Source of the DNA: Pseudomonadota bacterium
GTDB taxonomy: Bacteria; Pseudomonadota; Gammaproteobacteria; Steroidobacterales; Steroidobacteraceae
DNA: 32,346 nucleotides
Assembly (NCBI GenBank): GCA_021815925.1
Contig: JAKAZL010000015.1
Span: 1 to 32,346, forward strand
Direction of reading: 5' to 3'
Position 1 is the first letter of the stretch. Each line of letters opens with the position of its first letter. The translations under genes and the position numbers were made by a program. Below, in pieces: positions 1 through 7,769 of the stretch. Below the pieces are notes generated by a model, which was not told where the DNA came from, made no database searches, and was given only the letters and a program-made list of their open reading frames with translations.

Positions 1-10
1 GGCGCACTGA

Positions 11-39
11 GCGCGGCACGGCCGGTGGCCGTGCTGCGC
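11..39. other. GC-rich stem-loop upstream of tRNA-Val
   Basis: Arms 11-23 and 27-39 pair over 13 positions (one G-U wobble) around a 3-nt loop. No T-tract follows. It may be the end of an upstream transcript or a processing structure before the tRNA. No gene can be read in the 50 bases before the tRNA, and no tRNA promoter is visible there. Confidence 0.4.
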
Positions 40-50
40 AAGCCGACCGG

Positions 51-126
51 GGGTGCTTAGCTCAGTTGGTAGAGCGTCGCCTTTACACGGCGAATGTCGG
101 GGGTTCGAGTCCCTCAGCACCCACCA
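51..126 (+). tRNA. tRNA-Val (anticodon TAC)
   Basis: A complete 76-nt cloverleaf can be drawn. The acceptor stem is GGGTGCT with AGCACCC, the D-arm contains AGCTCAGTTGGTAGAGC, the anticodon loop is TTTACAC (anticodon TAC, reading GTA valine codons), the T-loop contains GGTTCGAGTCC, and CCA is encoded at 124-126. Its 3' end is the integration site of the adjacent element, which keeps the tRNA intact. In many gammaproteobacteria tRNA-Val and tRNA-Asp are neighbours; here tRNA-Asp lies about 19.5 kb away, which fits insertion of foreign DNA between them. Confidence 0.97.
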
Positions 127-127
127 T
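107..127 (+). repeat. attL: 21-bp tRNA-Val 3'-end direct repeat
   Basis: The 21 bases from GAGTCCCTC to CCACCAT recur without mismatch at 7770-7790. The repeat covers part of the T-arm, the acceptor 3' strand and the CCA end. This is the standard crossover position for P4-type tyrosine integrases, and the integrase gene starts 168 bp downstream. Confidence 0.92.
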
Positions 128-236
128 TAGACCATTCCATGCGCTCCCGCTTTGTGCAGATATCTACAATAATCAAGCACTTGGCGCAGAATTGAAGAAA
201 CTCGGACACTGTTAGAGCTTGCGAGAGCGCACCCGA

Positions 237-287
237 TGGGGGCAGGATTGGGGGCATTGGGGCACTGGCCACGCCTGATTGGGGGCA
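237..287 (+). repeat. Left cluster of TGGGGGCA repeats (putative integrase arm sites)
   Basis: Exact TGGGGGCA octamers lie at 237-244, 249-256 and 280-287, with a shorter TGGGGCA at 258-264. The first two are 12 bp apart, the same spacing as the pair near the right end. The third sits just before the integrase ATG, where its G-run may serve as ribosome binding site, so integrase binding there could limit its own expression (inference). Confidence 0.6.
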
Positions 288-294
288 TCCTCCC

Positions 295-1527
295 ATGCGC
301 GAGACTCGCAAGCTCACAGTCCGGGCGATTGAGGCCCTGAAACCAAAGGGAAAGCCGTACAAGGCCGCTGACGGCGAGGGGCTGTACGTCGAAGTCAGCC
401 CGGCTGGGGGCAAGCTGTGGCGGCTCAAGTACCGATTTGGGGGCAAGGAGAAGCGGCTGTCATTCGGCCCCTGGCCCGATATCACCGTGGAGGCCGCCCG
501 CGAGAAGGCCACCGACGCACGCGCTGCCCTGCGCGACGGCAAAGACCCAGCAAGGGGGCATCGAGCCGCGCGTGGGGGCATCGAAGGCGAGACGATGGGG
601 GCATTGGCGGCTGCCTGGGCGGCCAAGCGATCCTGGGCACCCTCGACCGAGAAGCGCGAGCGGTATTTGTTGGCGCAGTGGCTGCCTGCGCTCGGGGACA
701 TTCCGGCCCAGGCACTCACCCCGGCGGATATCCGGCCTGTCGTGCTCGGCATCGAGGCCGAGGGACACGGCGAGAGTGCCCGCCGCGTGCTGGCGCAGAT
801 TGGCCGCGTGCTCCGCTATGCCGTGGCGCTCGGGCACGCTGAACGCGATGTGGCCGCCGACCTGGGCGACGTGGTGGCCCCGGTCCCATCCGAGAAGTAC
901 GCCACCCTGACGAAGCCAGCGGAAATTGCCGAGCTCATGAAGGCGATCCACGGCTACGGCGGCGACCCGAGCACCTGCTACTGCCTGCGCATCCTGCCGC
1001 TGGTATTCACCCGGCCCGGCGAGCTGCGCAACGCCACGTGGGCCGAGTTTGACTTGGACAGCCCCGAGCCGCTGTGGCGCATCCCCGGCGAGCGCATGAA
1101 GATGCGGCGCAAGAATCCGGGTGAGCATCTTGTGCCGCTCTCGACCCAAGCGACGGCACTGCTGCGGGAGCTGCGCACGATCACCGGCACCCACCCGCAC
1201 GGCCTGTTGTTTCCGGGGCTGGTGGCCGGCAAGCCGATATCCGATGCGACCCTGGGCCAAGCTCTGCGCCGGCTGGGATACGGTCCTGATCGGATCGTGC
1301 CGCATGGATTCCGCGCGATGGCGAGCACCGCGTTAAACGAGCAAGGGCACCCGCCGGACATTATCGAGCTGCAATTGGCGCACCGTGACTCAAGCGTGCG
1401 CGCGATCTACAACCGTTCGACCCGCCTGCCCGAGCGGCGGGCGATTATGCAGAGCTGGTCCGACTACCTGGATGCGCTGCGCACCGGCGCAAACGTGGTG
1501 GCGTTCCGCAGGCCGGCGGGCGCATAG
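295..1527 (+). CDS. P4-type tyrosine integrase
   Basis: This 410-residue site-specific recombinase catalyses integration and excision of the element at tRNA-Val. Residues 1-85 match the arm-binding DUF4102 domain (KLTVRAIEALKPKGKPYKAADGEGLYVEV). Residues 97-185 fit the SAM-like core-binding domain, and 200-385 form the catalytic domain. The catalytic residues are visible: R240 in TRPGELR, H337 and R340 in HGFR, H363 in LAHRD, and nucleophile Y372 in AIYNR. Length is normal for the family, and the gene reads away from the tRNA as usual. The ATG at 295 has no classic Shine-Dalgarno, only the G-run of an upstream octamer repeat. Four exact TGGGGGCA octamers (405, 438, 573, 596) lie inside the gene in more than one reading phase. 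It appears intact and probably active. Confidence 0.96.
   Translation: MRETRKLTVRAIEALKPKGKPYKAADGEGLYVEVSPAGGKLWRLKYRFGGKEKRLSFGPWPDITVEAAREKATDARAALRDGKDPARGHRAARGGIEGETMGALAAAWAAKRSWAPSTEKRERYLLAQWLPALGDIPAQALTPADIRPVVLGIEAEGHGESARRVLAQIGRVLRYAVALGHAERDVAADLGDVVAPVPSEKYATLTKPAEIAELMKAIHGYGGDPSTCYCLRILPLVFTRPGELRNATWAEFDLDSPEPLWRIPGERMKMRRKNPGEHLVPLSTQATALLRELRTITGTHPHGLLFPGLVAGKPISDATLGQALRRLGYGPDRIVPHGFRAMASTALNEQGHPPDIIELQLAHRDSSVRAIYNRSTRLPERRAIMQSWSDYLDALRTGANVVAFRRPAGA
405..603 (+). repeat. TGGGGGCA repeats inside the integrase gene
   Basis: Exact copies start at 405, 438, 573 and 596, with AGGGGGCA at 553. They fall in different codon phases (encoding GGK, GGK, GGI, MGA and RGH), so the repetition is at DNA level and is not a protein repeat. 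They may be further recombinase- or regulator-binding sites. Confidence 0.5.
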
Positions 1528-1592
1528 AGCGATCTACTGCTCAACTCATATACAATTCAAAGCAACCAATAATAAACACGGCGGGCCAGATC

Positions 1593-2732
1593 ATGCCTGA
1601 TTTCAATGATGGTGATGATGGCGAGACGACTGCAACAGACAACGACGTACTTTCCAGATTGCAGCTCGAGGCAGAACGGCTTTTAACAGATACACTGGTT
1701 TGCTGCCCACCTACAAAATGGACTGGCGATGGAATGCGAGAGCAATTCGGAACCGCGCGCGACTCTCACACCGAAGAAGAACTACGCGCAGTCAAACGAT
1801 CAAGCGCCATGGAATCCATACGGGCGCTCATGGAGACGGCGGCAACCCAGAAGGGCCCTTTCGGCGCACGAACGGCGCGGGACCTAGCTATCAATTTCTT
1901 CAGATCATCCGGAACAATACTCCGTCTACGGGTTGGTGAGCTTGAACGTCGACGCGAAATTCAGTCAAATAACAAGACTCCACTCGACCACGTACCGGCG
2001 GTACTGCCGTCTCGCATCGTTCTATGGGACAGACCGCACATCACCTTTGGTGGGCGAAGCGATGGACGGGACTCCATGGAATGCGTCAACCGCGACGAAC
2101 TTGTTGGGGTAGCCACGAAATTCTATCAAACTGGCATCCGATGCATCTGGTTCGAGAAGATGCTCATTGAAGCGCTGGTGTGCGCTGAAGTGTATGCGAC
2201 CATAAAGCACATGAAAACAACTCCAAGCTTTTTGACACAATCTCCATCAATCTTGAAAACATTGGTATGTACATTCGCATTTTCAAAAAGCCGGGGAGGC
2301 AACCCCTCATATCAATTTTTTTCTACTCTTGGGGATGCCGCTATTGTCGCCGCGAAATTTGTCTTGTGGACGTTCCTTTTCTGGATGGCCTATGTTGACT
2401 TCAATAAGCCGGATTCTGGAGTAATGCCTCTTTTATGGTTGTCGATTCTCGGACTGTACGGGTTAAATGCCACCGGAAAATGGACTGTACACAGAATCGC
2501 CAGTTGGGCAAAGCCCAACCCGACCTTTGCGTCTCTCATTGAGGATCATCGGTTTATGCGCGCCTTTTCCTCCTTGGCGGCAGTTCATAAGGAAGTGATC
2601 TCTCCATGCATGTCGACGACGGTTGTCAGAGACTTGGTTCGTCGTGCGTTTGCGAAACATGCGTTCGTCGATCATGCAGTGACTGCTTATCTAGACCGCG
2701 CTATTGCGGCTGGCGAGTACCTATGGAGCTAA
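1593..2732 (+). CDS. Orphan two-TM protein, element cargo
   Basis: I do not recognise the family of this 379-residue protein. Residues 1-245 look soluble and contain a basic, helix-prone stretch (about 60-125). Two hydrophobic segments follow, about 248-268 (AAIVAAKFVLWTFLFWMAYV) and 278-294 (MPLLWLSILGLYGLNA), then a soluble tail of about 85 residues, suggesting an inner-membrane hairpin with both large parts in the cytoplasm. The DNA is much richer in A+T than its neighbours: bases 2221-2280 have 22 G/C of 60. It has its own gap on each side and no strong ribosome binding site before the ATG. Position between integrase and the replication genes is a common cargo slot. A defence or effector role is possible but is inference from position only. 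Confidence 0.75.
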   Translation: MPDFNDGDDGETTATDNDVLSRLQLEAERLLTDTLVCCPPTKWTGDGMREQFGTARDSHTEEELRAVKRSSAMESIRALMETAATQKGPFGARTARDLAINFFRSSGTILRLRVGELERRREIQSNNKTPLDHVPAVLPSRIVLWDRPHITFGGRSDGRDSMECVNRDELVGVATKFYQTGIRCIWFEKMLIEALVCAEVYATIKHMKTTPSFLTQSPSILKTLVCTFAFSKSRGGNPSYQFFSTLGDAAIVAAKFVLWTFLFWMAYVDFNKPDSGVMPLLWLSILGLYGLNATGKWTVHRIASWAKPNPTFASLIEDHRFMRAFSSLAAVHKEVISPCMSTTVVRDLVRRAFAKHAFVDHAVTAYLDRAIAAGEYLWS

Positions 2733-2762
2733 AGGCAGCCCCTCGAATTGGGACGACGCTGG

Positions 2763-2774
2763 TTCTCCGGAGAA
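2763..2774. promoter_or_regulatory. 12-bp palindrome upstream of the 2882 gene
   Basis: TTCTCCGGAGAA is a perfect 12-bp palindrome in the 149-bp gap between the orphan membrane protein and the next gene. It could be an operator for an element regulator. No promoter hexamers are convincing nearby. Confidence 0.25.
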
Positions 2775-2881
2775 AACTCGCGCGACAAAACCCGCTGCGC
2801 CTAGCTCGACGGGGCGAAAAGCCGGAATCCTGACCGGTCTGGTGCGGCGGCTCTCAATCAGGAGGTGCACAGGAGCGCATC

Positions 2882-3694
2882 ATGCCGATTCACAAGCACC
2901 AAGCTACCGATGGTCCCGAAATCGCCTTGAAGCCGGGAACACTTCGGGTTGGAATCCAGGACGTGCCGCGCCTCATTGCGGAGGCGTTATATCCGCAAGA
3001 CGCCTGCACCGGGTCGGTGACCGTCGCCCACCTGACCAAGGTTGTAAACGGCAACCCCTTCGGCGAACGGCCCACCGCCGAGGAATTGGACACGCTGAAC
3101 AGGACGGTATGGGCAAACCTGCCGTCCTATGTAGACGGCATAACCGCCGAAGAATGGGCACGCTATGACGCAACATTCCACGCCGCTAAGGATCGCCTGG
3201 CGTGGGAGCTAATGCCGACCATACTGAATCCCGGCTACAACGGCGATGGCGGCGCGATGATGCGCGCACAAGCCGAAAGCGAGCATCAGGTCATGCTCGG
3301 TAAAGCATTGGTAGGGGGCCAGCTGACCGCCATCACGCATGCCGGAGCACCTGTCCTGAACCCGTTTCTGGTGCACGGTGTATTTGTCTCAGTCCGCGAA
3401 CTGGAACGCTACCTGGTGGAACTGCCGCTGCCAATCGCGCTGCGCATCGGTGAACCGGAAGTGGAGGAATCGGAACCGCCGCCACGTGCGCTGCCAGTAG
3501 GCGAACAGCATGCAGAAGTCGTGCTGGCTGCGATCCGCGCTGCCGGCCATGACCCGATGGCGCTGCCGCCGACCGCACCCGGCACGTCTGGCGTGAAGGC
3601 TGCCGTCCGCGCCAAATGCAAATTGACGGACGCCCAATTCAATCACGCATGGAAGGCTCTCCGCGCGGCGAAACGAATCAAGGAACGCATATAG
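2882..3694 (+). CDS. Hypothetical element protein with possible C-terminal DNA-binding region
   Basis: This 270-residue soluble protein belongs to no family I can name. The start is supported by AGGAG at 2871-2875, 6 nt before the ATG. Residues 1-190 look like an alpha/beta domain. A proline-rich acidic linker follows (about 188-200, EPEVEESEPPPRALP). The last 65 residues are basic and helical (AAVRAKCKLTDAQFNHAWKALRAAKRIKERI) and could form a winged-helix-like DNA-binding unit. It precedes the AlpA-like gene and is separated from it by a 162-bp gap full of repeats, so a regulatory role is plausible but unproven. Confidence 0.75.
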   Translation: MPIHKHQATDGPEIALKPGTLRVGIQDVPRLIAEALYPQDACTGSVTVAHLTKVVNGNPFGERPTAEELDTLNRTVWANLPSYVDGITAEEWARYDATFHAAKDRLAWELMPTILNPGYNGDGGAMMRAQAESEHQVMLGKALVGGQLTAITHAGAPVLNPFLVHGVFVSVRELERYLVELPLPIALRIGEPEVEESEPPPRALPVGEQHAEVVLAAIRAAGHDPMALPPTAPGTSGVKAAVRAKCKLTDAQFNHAWKALRAAKRIKERI

Positions 3695-3698
3695 CGGA

Positions 3699-3758
3699 CC
3701 CTGGGCAAAGCACCTTGGGCAAAAATTGCCCAGGGCCCACGGTTGACCTGCCCACGGT
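3699..3758. promoter_or_regulatory. Nested inverted and direct repeats before the alpA-like operon
   Basis: CCCTGGGCAA (3699-3708) is the exact reverse complement of TTGCCCAGGG (3726-3735). A second copy, TTGGGCAA (3715-3722), can pair with the same right arm over 7 bp, so two hairpins compete. A direct repeat CCCACGGT follows at about 3737-3744 and 3751-3758. The block starts 4 nt after a stop codon and lies about 100 bp before the AlpA-like gene. It may be a terminator/attenuator plus operators for the replication operon. A TTGACC at 3743 could be a -35 box, but no good -10 follows. Confidence 0.45.
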
Positions 3759-3856
3759 CCACTGAAACAACATTCTGGCCGACCCCAACGGGTCCGAGGC
3801 AGCGCAGAACCCGGCAATACTGCCGAACTGGCCGCGCCTCGACGAGAGGTTTGGCC

Positions 3857-4129
3857 ATGAAGAAATCCACACTACGGCGCGCGCCTGACGCGCCAACAAG
3901 TTCGCGCGACTTCGACCCCGGCGCACTGCACGACGATATGCTCGTCGGCTCCGCGAAGGCTGCCCGGTTTCTCGGGCTGCCGGACAGCACCTTTTTCATG
4001 CTGCGCAAGAAGATGGGCCGAGATTTCCCTCGACCGGCAATCACCAGCGGACGGCCCCGCTATCGCGTGGGTGCGCTGCGGGAATGGCTGCGTCGCATGG
4101 AATCTGAGAGCAATGGAGGCGCAGCGTGA
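3857..4129 (+). CDS. AlpA-like winged-helix regulator / excisionase-like protein
   Basis: This 90-residue DNA-binding protein belongs to the AlpA/MerR-like group common beside P4-type integrases, where members activate integrase or act as excisionases. Residues about 28-80 carry the typical pattern: LVGSAKAARFLGLPDSTF (helix-turn-helix), then FPRPAITSGRPRYRVGALREWL (wing and following helix). I use the ATG at 3857, preceded by GAGAGG at 3844-3849, rather than the longer open frame upstream, whose codons look non-coding. Its stop overlaps the next gene by 4 bp (GTGA), so the two are translationally coupled. Confidence 0.88.
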   Translation: MKKSTLRRAPDAPTSSRDFDPGALHDDMLVGSAKAARFLGLPDSTFFMLRKKMGRDFPRPAITSGRPRYRVGALREWLRRMESESNGGAA

Positions 4130-5670
4130 CCGACGCTACCCCACGCCCGTCGGACGAGCGCCTGCGGGCGGATTCGGCATGGCTCCGCGCCGAGCTTGAC
4201 GCTGAGGATGCAGGGGACGCGCATGCAATGCTCGATCCACCGACGCCGCTGATCCGATCTACCCCGCCGGCTGCGCCGTACCCGATAGACGCTCTCGGCC
4301 CGATACTGGCACCTGCCACGCGTGCGATTGCCGAGATTGTGCAGGTTCCCGCTGCATTGGCGTCTAACAGTGTGTTGGCGACCGCCGCGCTGGCGGCGCA
4401 ATCGCATGCCGACGTTCAGACCTTGGGCGGCCTGCGTCCGCTCTCGCTGTTTGTTCTGACTATCGCACAGTCCGGTGACCGAAAGACTGCGGCTGATGAT
4501 GTGGCGCTGCGCCCCGTGCGCGAGCACACCAAGCACCTGCATGCCGAGTACACCAAGAGCATCTTGGAATGGGAGATTGGTCAAGAGTCGCTGAAGTTCA
4601 ACCGCTCGAAGGCTCGAAAGGATGCGGAATCCGGGGATGCCTACGCCGACGCTATTAAGAAAATCGCCGCGACCCCCAAGCCCCGTGCGCCCTGGCTGAT
4701 CTGTAGCGAACCGACCGCCGAGGGGCTGATGCGCTCGCTGGCGGATGGGCAGTACGGCCAGGGAATCTACACCGACGAAGGCGGCCAGTTTCTCGGAGGG
4801 CACGCTATGTCGGAGGATGCCGAGTTGCGCAGCATTGCCATGCTCTCGAAGGCCTGGCAGGGCGCGCCGCTCGACCGCGTGCGGGCGACTGACCGCGAGC
4901 ACATCATCCTGTACGGGCGGCGGTTGAGCATGCACCTCCTGGTTCAACCGGACGTGGCAAATCGCATGCTTGGCAAACCGCTCTACCGCTCGCAAGGGTT
5001 TCTCGCGCGCTGGCTAATCACTGCCCCTGACTCGCTGGCCGGCACTCGGCTACACGATCCGACACGGCCCGACCCTTGCGACGATCCGCGCATCGAAAAA
5101 TTCTGGGACGCCGTGGCCGCGCTGCTCAACCGATCGGCAAGCGAGGATGCCGAGCACGGCGGCCTGAACCCGCCTGTGCTAACGCTATCGCCGGAGGCGC
5201 GTGCGCTGCTGGTGGCGGCATACAATGAAACGGAAACGGCCCAAGCCCGGAACGGAGAGTTGGTGGCGATCCGAGAGTGGGCGAGCAAGAGTGCAGAGCA
5301 AGCCTGCCGCATCGCCGGCATCCTGACCCTGATTGCAGATCCGGACGCTCACCTTGTGACGGTAGAGGCGATGACCGGGGCGCTCACCGTGATGCAGTTC
5401 CACCTCGGCGAGTACGCCCGCCTGATCGGCTCGGCGGATGTGCCCGAGCACATCCTGCGTGCCGCTCGGCTGCTGGAATGGATCAAGGAAAAGCGGCTGC
5501 GCACGCTGACCCCGCGAAAAGTGATGCAGTACGGGCCGGGCGGCATCCGCCACGGCTCTGCAGCCAAGGAAGCACTACGGGCGCTGGCTGAGCATGGCTG
5601 GCTATCGACCGAAGATGGGAAAACCTACCGCGTGCATCCGGCGACCTTCGCAACGGAGGAAACCGTATGA
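4126..5670 (+). CDS. DUF3987 (YfjI-like) helicase/primase-like protein
   Basis: This 514-residue protein of the DUF3987 family is typical of integrative elements and satellites and is thought to act as a replication ATPase. Residues 114-124 (AQSGDRKTAAD) are the family's modified Walker A, and GQGIYTDEGGQFLGG further on resembles the Walker B strand. The GTG start at 4126 has GGAGG at 4115-4119. It overlaps the AlpA-like gene upstream and the Cys-rich gene downstream by 4 bp each, forming a tight three-gene operon. Replication of the excised circle is the likely role; the family assignment is firm, the biochemical activity is inferred. Confidence 0.9.
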   Translation: MTDATPRPSDERLRADSAWLRAELDAEDAGDAHAMLDPPTPLIRSTPPAAPYPIDALGPILAPATRAIAEIVQVPAALASNSVLATAALAAQSHADVQTLGGLRPLSLFVLTIAQSGDRKTAADDVALRPVREHTKHLHAEYTKSILEWEIGQESLKFNRSKARKDAESGDAYADAIKKIAATPKPRAPWLICSEPTAEGLMRSLADGQYGQGIYTDEGGQFLGGHAMSEDAELRSIAMLSKAWQGAPLDRVRATDREHIILYGRRLSMHLLVQPDVANRMLGKPLYRSQGFLARWLITAPDSLAGTRLHDPTRPDPCDDPRIEKFWDAVAALLNRSASEDAEHGGLNPPVLTLSPEARALLVAAYNETETAQARNGELVAIREWASKSAEQACRIAGILTLIADPDAHLVTVEAMTGALTVMQFHLGEYARLIGSADVPEHILRAARLLEWIKEKRLRTLTPRKVMQYGPGGIRHGSAAKEALRALAEHGWLSTEDGKTYRVHPATFATEETV

Positions 5671-6224
5671 GCTTCACTCTGAAGTGCCTACTAGCCGACG
5701 AAGATGATCACTCGGGCCGGCCTGCTACTGCTACACCTGCCACACCTGCTACGCAATCGAGGCCGGACGTGCTGCCAAGCCGGGAACCTGCAGCAGATGT
5801 AGCGAATGTAGCAGTAGCAACGCACCCGACCGGTGCGTGCGCAACGTGCGCGCACTTCCGCGCCGAGTCCGGTAAGTGCCCGGACGGCTGGTGCCGCAAG
5901 CACTGCACCGAGACCTGGGGCGCGTATGCGGACGGCTGCGCCGATGGCTGGACCCCGGCTGACACTGCTGCCCGCGAGCTCGAACGGCGGCGAGCGCGCC
6001 TCGTGGACAATCTGACAGCGCACCCCGAGGCGCGGTTCTCGTTTGACGTGCAGGGAGCATCACCGACTGCCCTGGCGAACGGCCCGGTTAGCGTCATGCT
6101 CGGCCTGCGCACGGCGGGCGGTTCCATCGTCACCGGCGAGGCTCGCATACCGGCGAACCGCTGGCCTGGGATTACGCTGTTCAACGAGCACCTGCGGATG
6201 GCCGCCGAGAGGCTACCGTCGTGA
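5667..6224 (+). CDS. Cys-rich element protein, putative zinc binder
   Basis: This 185-residue protein starts at the ATGA overlap with the DUF3987 gene, with GGAGGA 6 nt upstream. Residues 15-55 are low-complexity (ATPATPATQ, from a short imperfect DNA repeat at about 5721-5756). The middle holds a Cys/His cluster (CATCAHF, then CPDGWCRKHC, then a further Cys) that could hold zinc. The C-terminal 70 residues look like a small beta domain. Such proteins often follow DUF3987 genes in islands, and a partner role in replication or DNA binding is possible. No catalytic motif is visible. Confidence 0.8.
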   Translation: MSFTLKCLLADEDDHSGRPATATPATPATQSRPDVLPSREPAADVANVAVATHPTGACATCAHFRAESGKCPDGWCRKHCTETWGAYADGCADGWTPADTAARELERRRARLVDNLTAHPEARFSFDVQGASPTALANGPVSVMLGLRTAGGSIVTGEARIPANRWPGITLFNEHLRMAAERLPS

Positions 6225-6334
6225 CAGACGGCGCGAACGTCCCCTGTTGGTTGCCGTGATAGGCACTGTGACGGACCGGGACCGATCGGGCACGGCATGA
6301 TTTCTGCCACTGCGCCGCGCCTTTCCGCCCGTGT

Positions 6335-6748
6335 CTACATCACGGATTCGCCCCACAGGGGGGGAGGCTCGCACATCCACGCGCCATTTACGTAACCACA
6401 AGCACCGTCTGGCAGAGGCGTCGGCCCTGCTGTCGCCTCACACTTCTCCGCCAAATTCAGAAGTGACGCGTTTTGATTCTGCTGCTCACGGAGCCGGATG
6501 ACCGCGAGTCGGTAATACGGTCGGCGGGGAGAACATTTTGCGCCGCGCGCAGCAAGCACATTTGCAATCTGTTCGCCAGTCGCAACCGGCCCGAACAGCC
6601 CTCGGATCGACACGGCATCGCCTGTTATGACTGACTGCGCATAATCCACACAAAGGCTCTGAGTATCCCTCCTAGCCAAGATCGTCGAAGCGTCGACGCA
6701 TCCTGCAAGCACGGTAAGGATGACAATAGCAGCAATTAAGCACCGCAT
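6335..6748 (-). CDS. Small lipoprotein, opposite strand in the island
   Basis: This 137-residue protein has a clear lipoprotein signal: MRCLIAAIVILTVLAGC with lipobox LAGC and Cys17 as the lipidated residue. The mature part has several Cys residues (C33, C72, C103, C117, C126), so disulfides in the periplasm are likely. GGGGA lies 5 nt before the ATG. It is the only gene of the island on the minus strand and probably has its own promoter in the AT-rich gap 6749-6939. No family is recognised; a surface or entry-exclusion role would be speculation. Confidence 0.72.
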   Translation of the reverse strand: MRCLIAAIVILTVLAGCVDASTILARRDTQSLCVDYAQSVITGDAVSIRGLFGPVATGEQIANVLAARGAKCSPRRPYYRLAVIRLREQQNQNASLLNLAEKCEATAGPTPLPDGACGYVNGAWMCEPPPLWGESVM

Positions 6749-6831
6749 GGAGTTCCCCGCGTTCCATTTGGTTGCCGATTATTGCGCGGAGAGCACGACA
6801 GCCGCAAAAAGGTCCCGAAAAAGATGAAAAC

Positions 6832-6837
6832 TATAAT
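6832..6837. promoter_or_regulatory. TATAAT -10-like box in a divergent gap
   Basis: A perfect TATAAT reads on the plus strand in the AT-rich gap between the minus-strand lipoprotein and the plus-strand gene at 6940. The minus strand of the same spot gives TATAGT with a weak TTCACG about 19 nt upstream. No good plus-strand -35 is present. It may serve either gene. Confidence 0.3.
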
Positions 6838-6939
6838 GAGGCAACAATGGTATGCGTGAACCGAACTTATGGGCTGCTTGTTGACTGCGCCTAGCGGAGC
6901 CGCAAGCGCATCCTGGCGCCGCATTCATCCCCGCTAGCG

Positions 6940-7383
6940 TTGATCGGGCATCCCGGCGTGCTGGTGGAGCTGCGCGAAGTCGGACCCGAGGAATGCGACG
7001 GAGCGGGCGAGAAATACCGCCTGCGATGGCGGCGCGTCGTGACGCAAGACGGTCACGACGATGACGTGCGCGCCGCCCTGCGCGAGCTGCGCCGGCGGGG
7101 TCTGTACGCTGGCCCGCTGCTTGGCGATGAGCTGCCGCCGGAACCCGGCTCGACCCGGCGCGGCGTGCCGGCTGATTACGATGGCAGCGACCCGAGCCTG
7201 TGCAATGCGCGCTGCGTCACCGGCAGACCGTGCCGAGCACTGGCGCTGCCGAACGGGCGATGCGTCCGGCACGGCGGCAAGTCGACGGGACCACGGACAC
7301 CCGAGGGCAAGCGGCGGAGCGTGGCCAATTTGGTAAAGGCGCGTGAGGTACTGGCCCGGAGACGGCAGGCCGGCGCGGCGTGA
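6940..7383 (+). CDS. Small HGG-motif element protein
   Basis: This protein of up to 147 residues ends with the pattern CRALALPNGRCVRHGG followed by KSTGPRTPEGKRRS. That C-x-H-G-G-x-S-T-G-P-R-T signature is common in small uncharacterised proteins of phages and islands, and the Cys/His set may bind zinc. The frame opens with TTG at 6940; GTG at 6958 is a real alternative, and neither has a clear ribosome binding site. It is the last gene before the right end of the element. Function unknown. Confidence 0.7.
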   Translation: MIGHPGVLVELREVGPEECDGAGEKYRLRWRRVVTQDGHDDDVRAALRELRRRGLYAGPLLGDELPPEPGSTRRGVPADYDGSDPSLCNARCVTGRPCRALALPNGRCVRHGGKSTGPRTPEGKRRSVANLVKAREVLARRRQAGAA

Positions 7384-7769
7384 GTTGCCTACCTTTTCCG
7401 GCCATTGCACCCATGGCGTGCGCGCGCGTGCGCGTTGAGTTTGTGTACTGCCCCTGGGGCTGCCTATAGGGAGTCAGCTCCAATCCGGCCCGCAGAATCA
7501 TCGGTTTGGGTATCGAATCAAATGGGTCAAGAAAGACGATAACCGCGATCCGACACCGCGCCGGCCGCACGATCCCTGCCCTGCTGGCCGATCACCGGCA
7601 CGGCCACCTTCCCGAGGATCGAGCACCCCGACCTGCGCGGTATCGCGCGGTAGAATCCCGCGCCGTCTGGGCCGCGCGAACCTGTGCCGGATGGGGGCAT
7701 AAATGGGGGCAGTTAGATTTCGTTGGATTCACAAAAGACTATGGAATAAGGTATTTTTGTCGGACATTA
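7384..7769. other. Non-coding right end of the element
   Basis: No supported gene lies in these 386 bp. Open frames here have odd composition and run across the att site. The stretch contains the pair of TGGGGGCA octamers (7692, 7704) and turns AT-rich just before the attR repeat, as expected for an attachment-site arm. Confidence 0.6.
7692..7711 (+). repeat. Right pair of TGGGGGCA repeats (putative integrase arm sites)
   Basis: Octamers at 7692-7699 and 7704-7711 are 12 bp apart, as in the left pair at 237 and 249, and are preceded by GA in both cases. They lie 58 bp inside attR. In the excised circle both pairs would flank the crossover site as direct repeats, the layout of P and P' arm sites. 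Confidence 0.6.

Noticed and set aside
3743-3856. Longer start for the AlpA-like gene
   Set aside because: The added 38 residues overlap the repeat-rich regulatory block, look non-coding, and the ATG at 3857 has a ribosome binding site.
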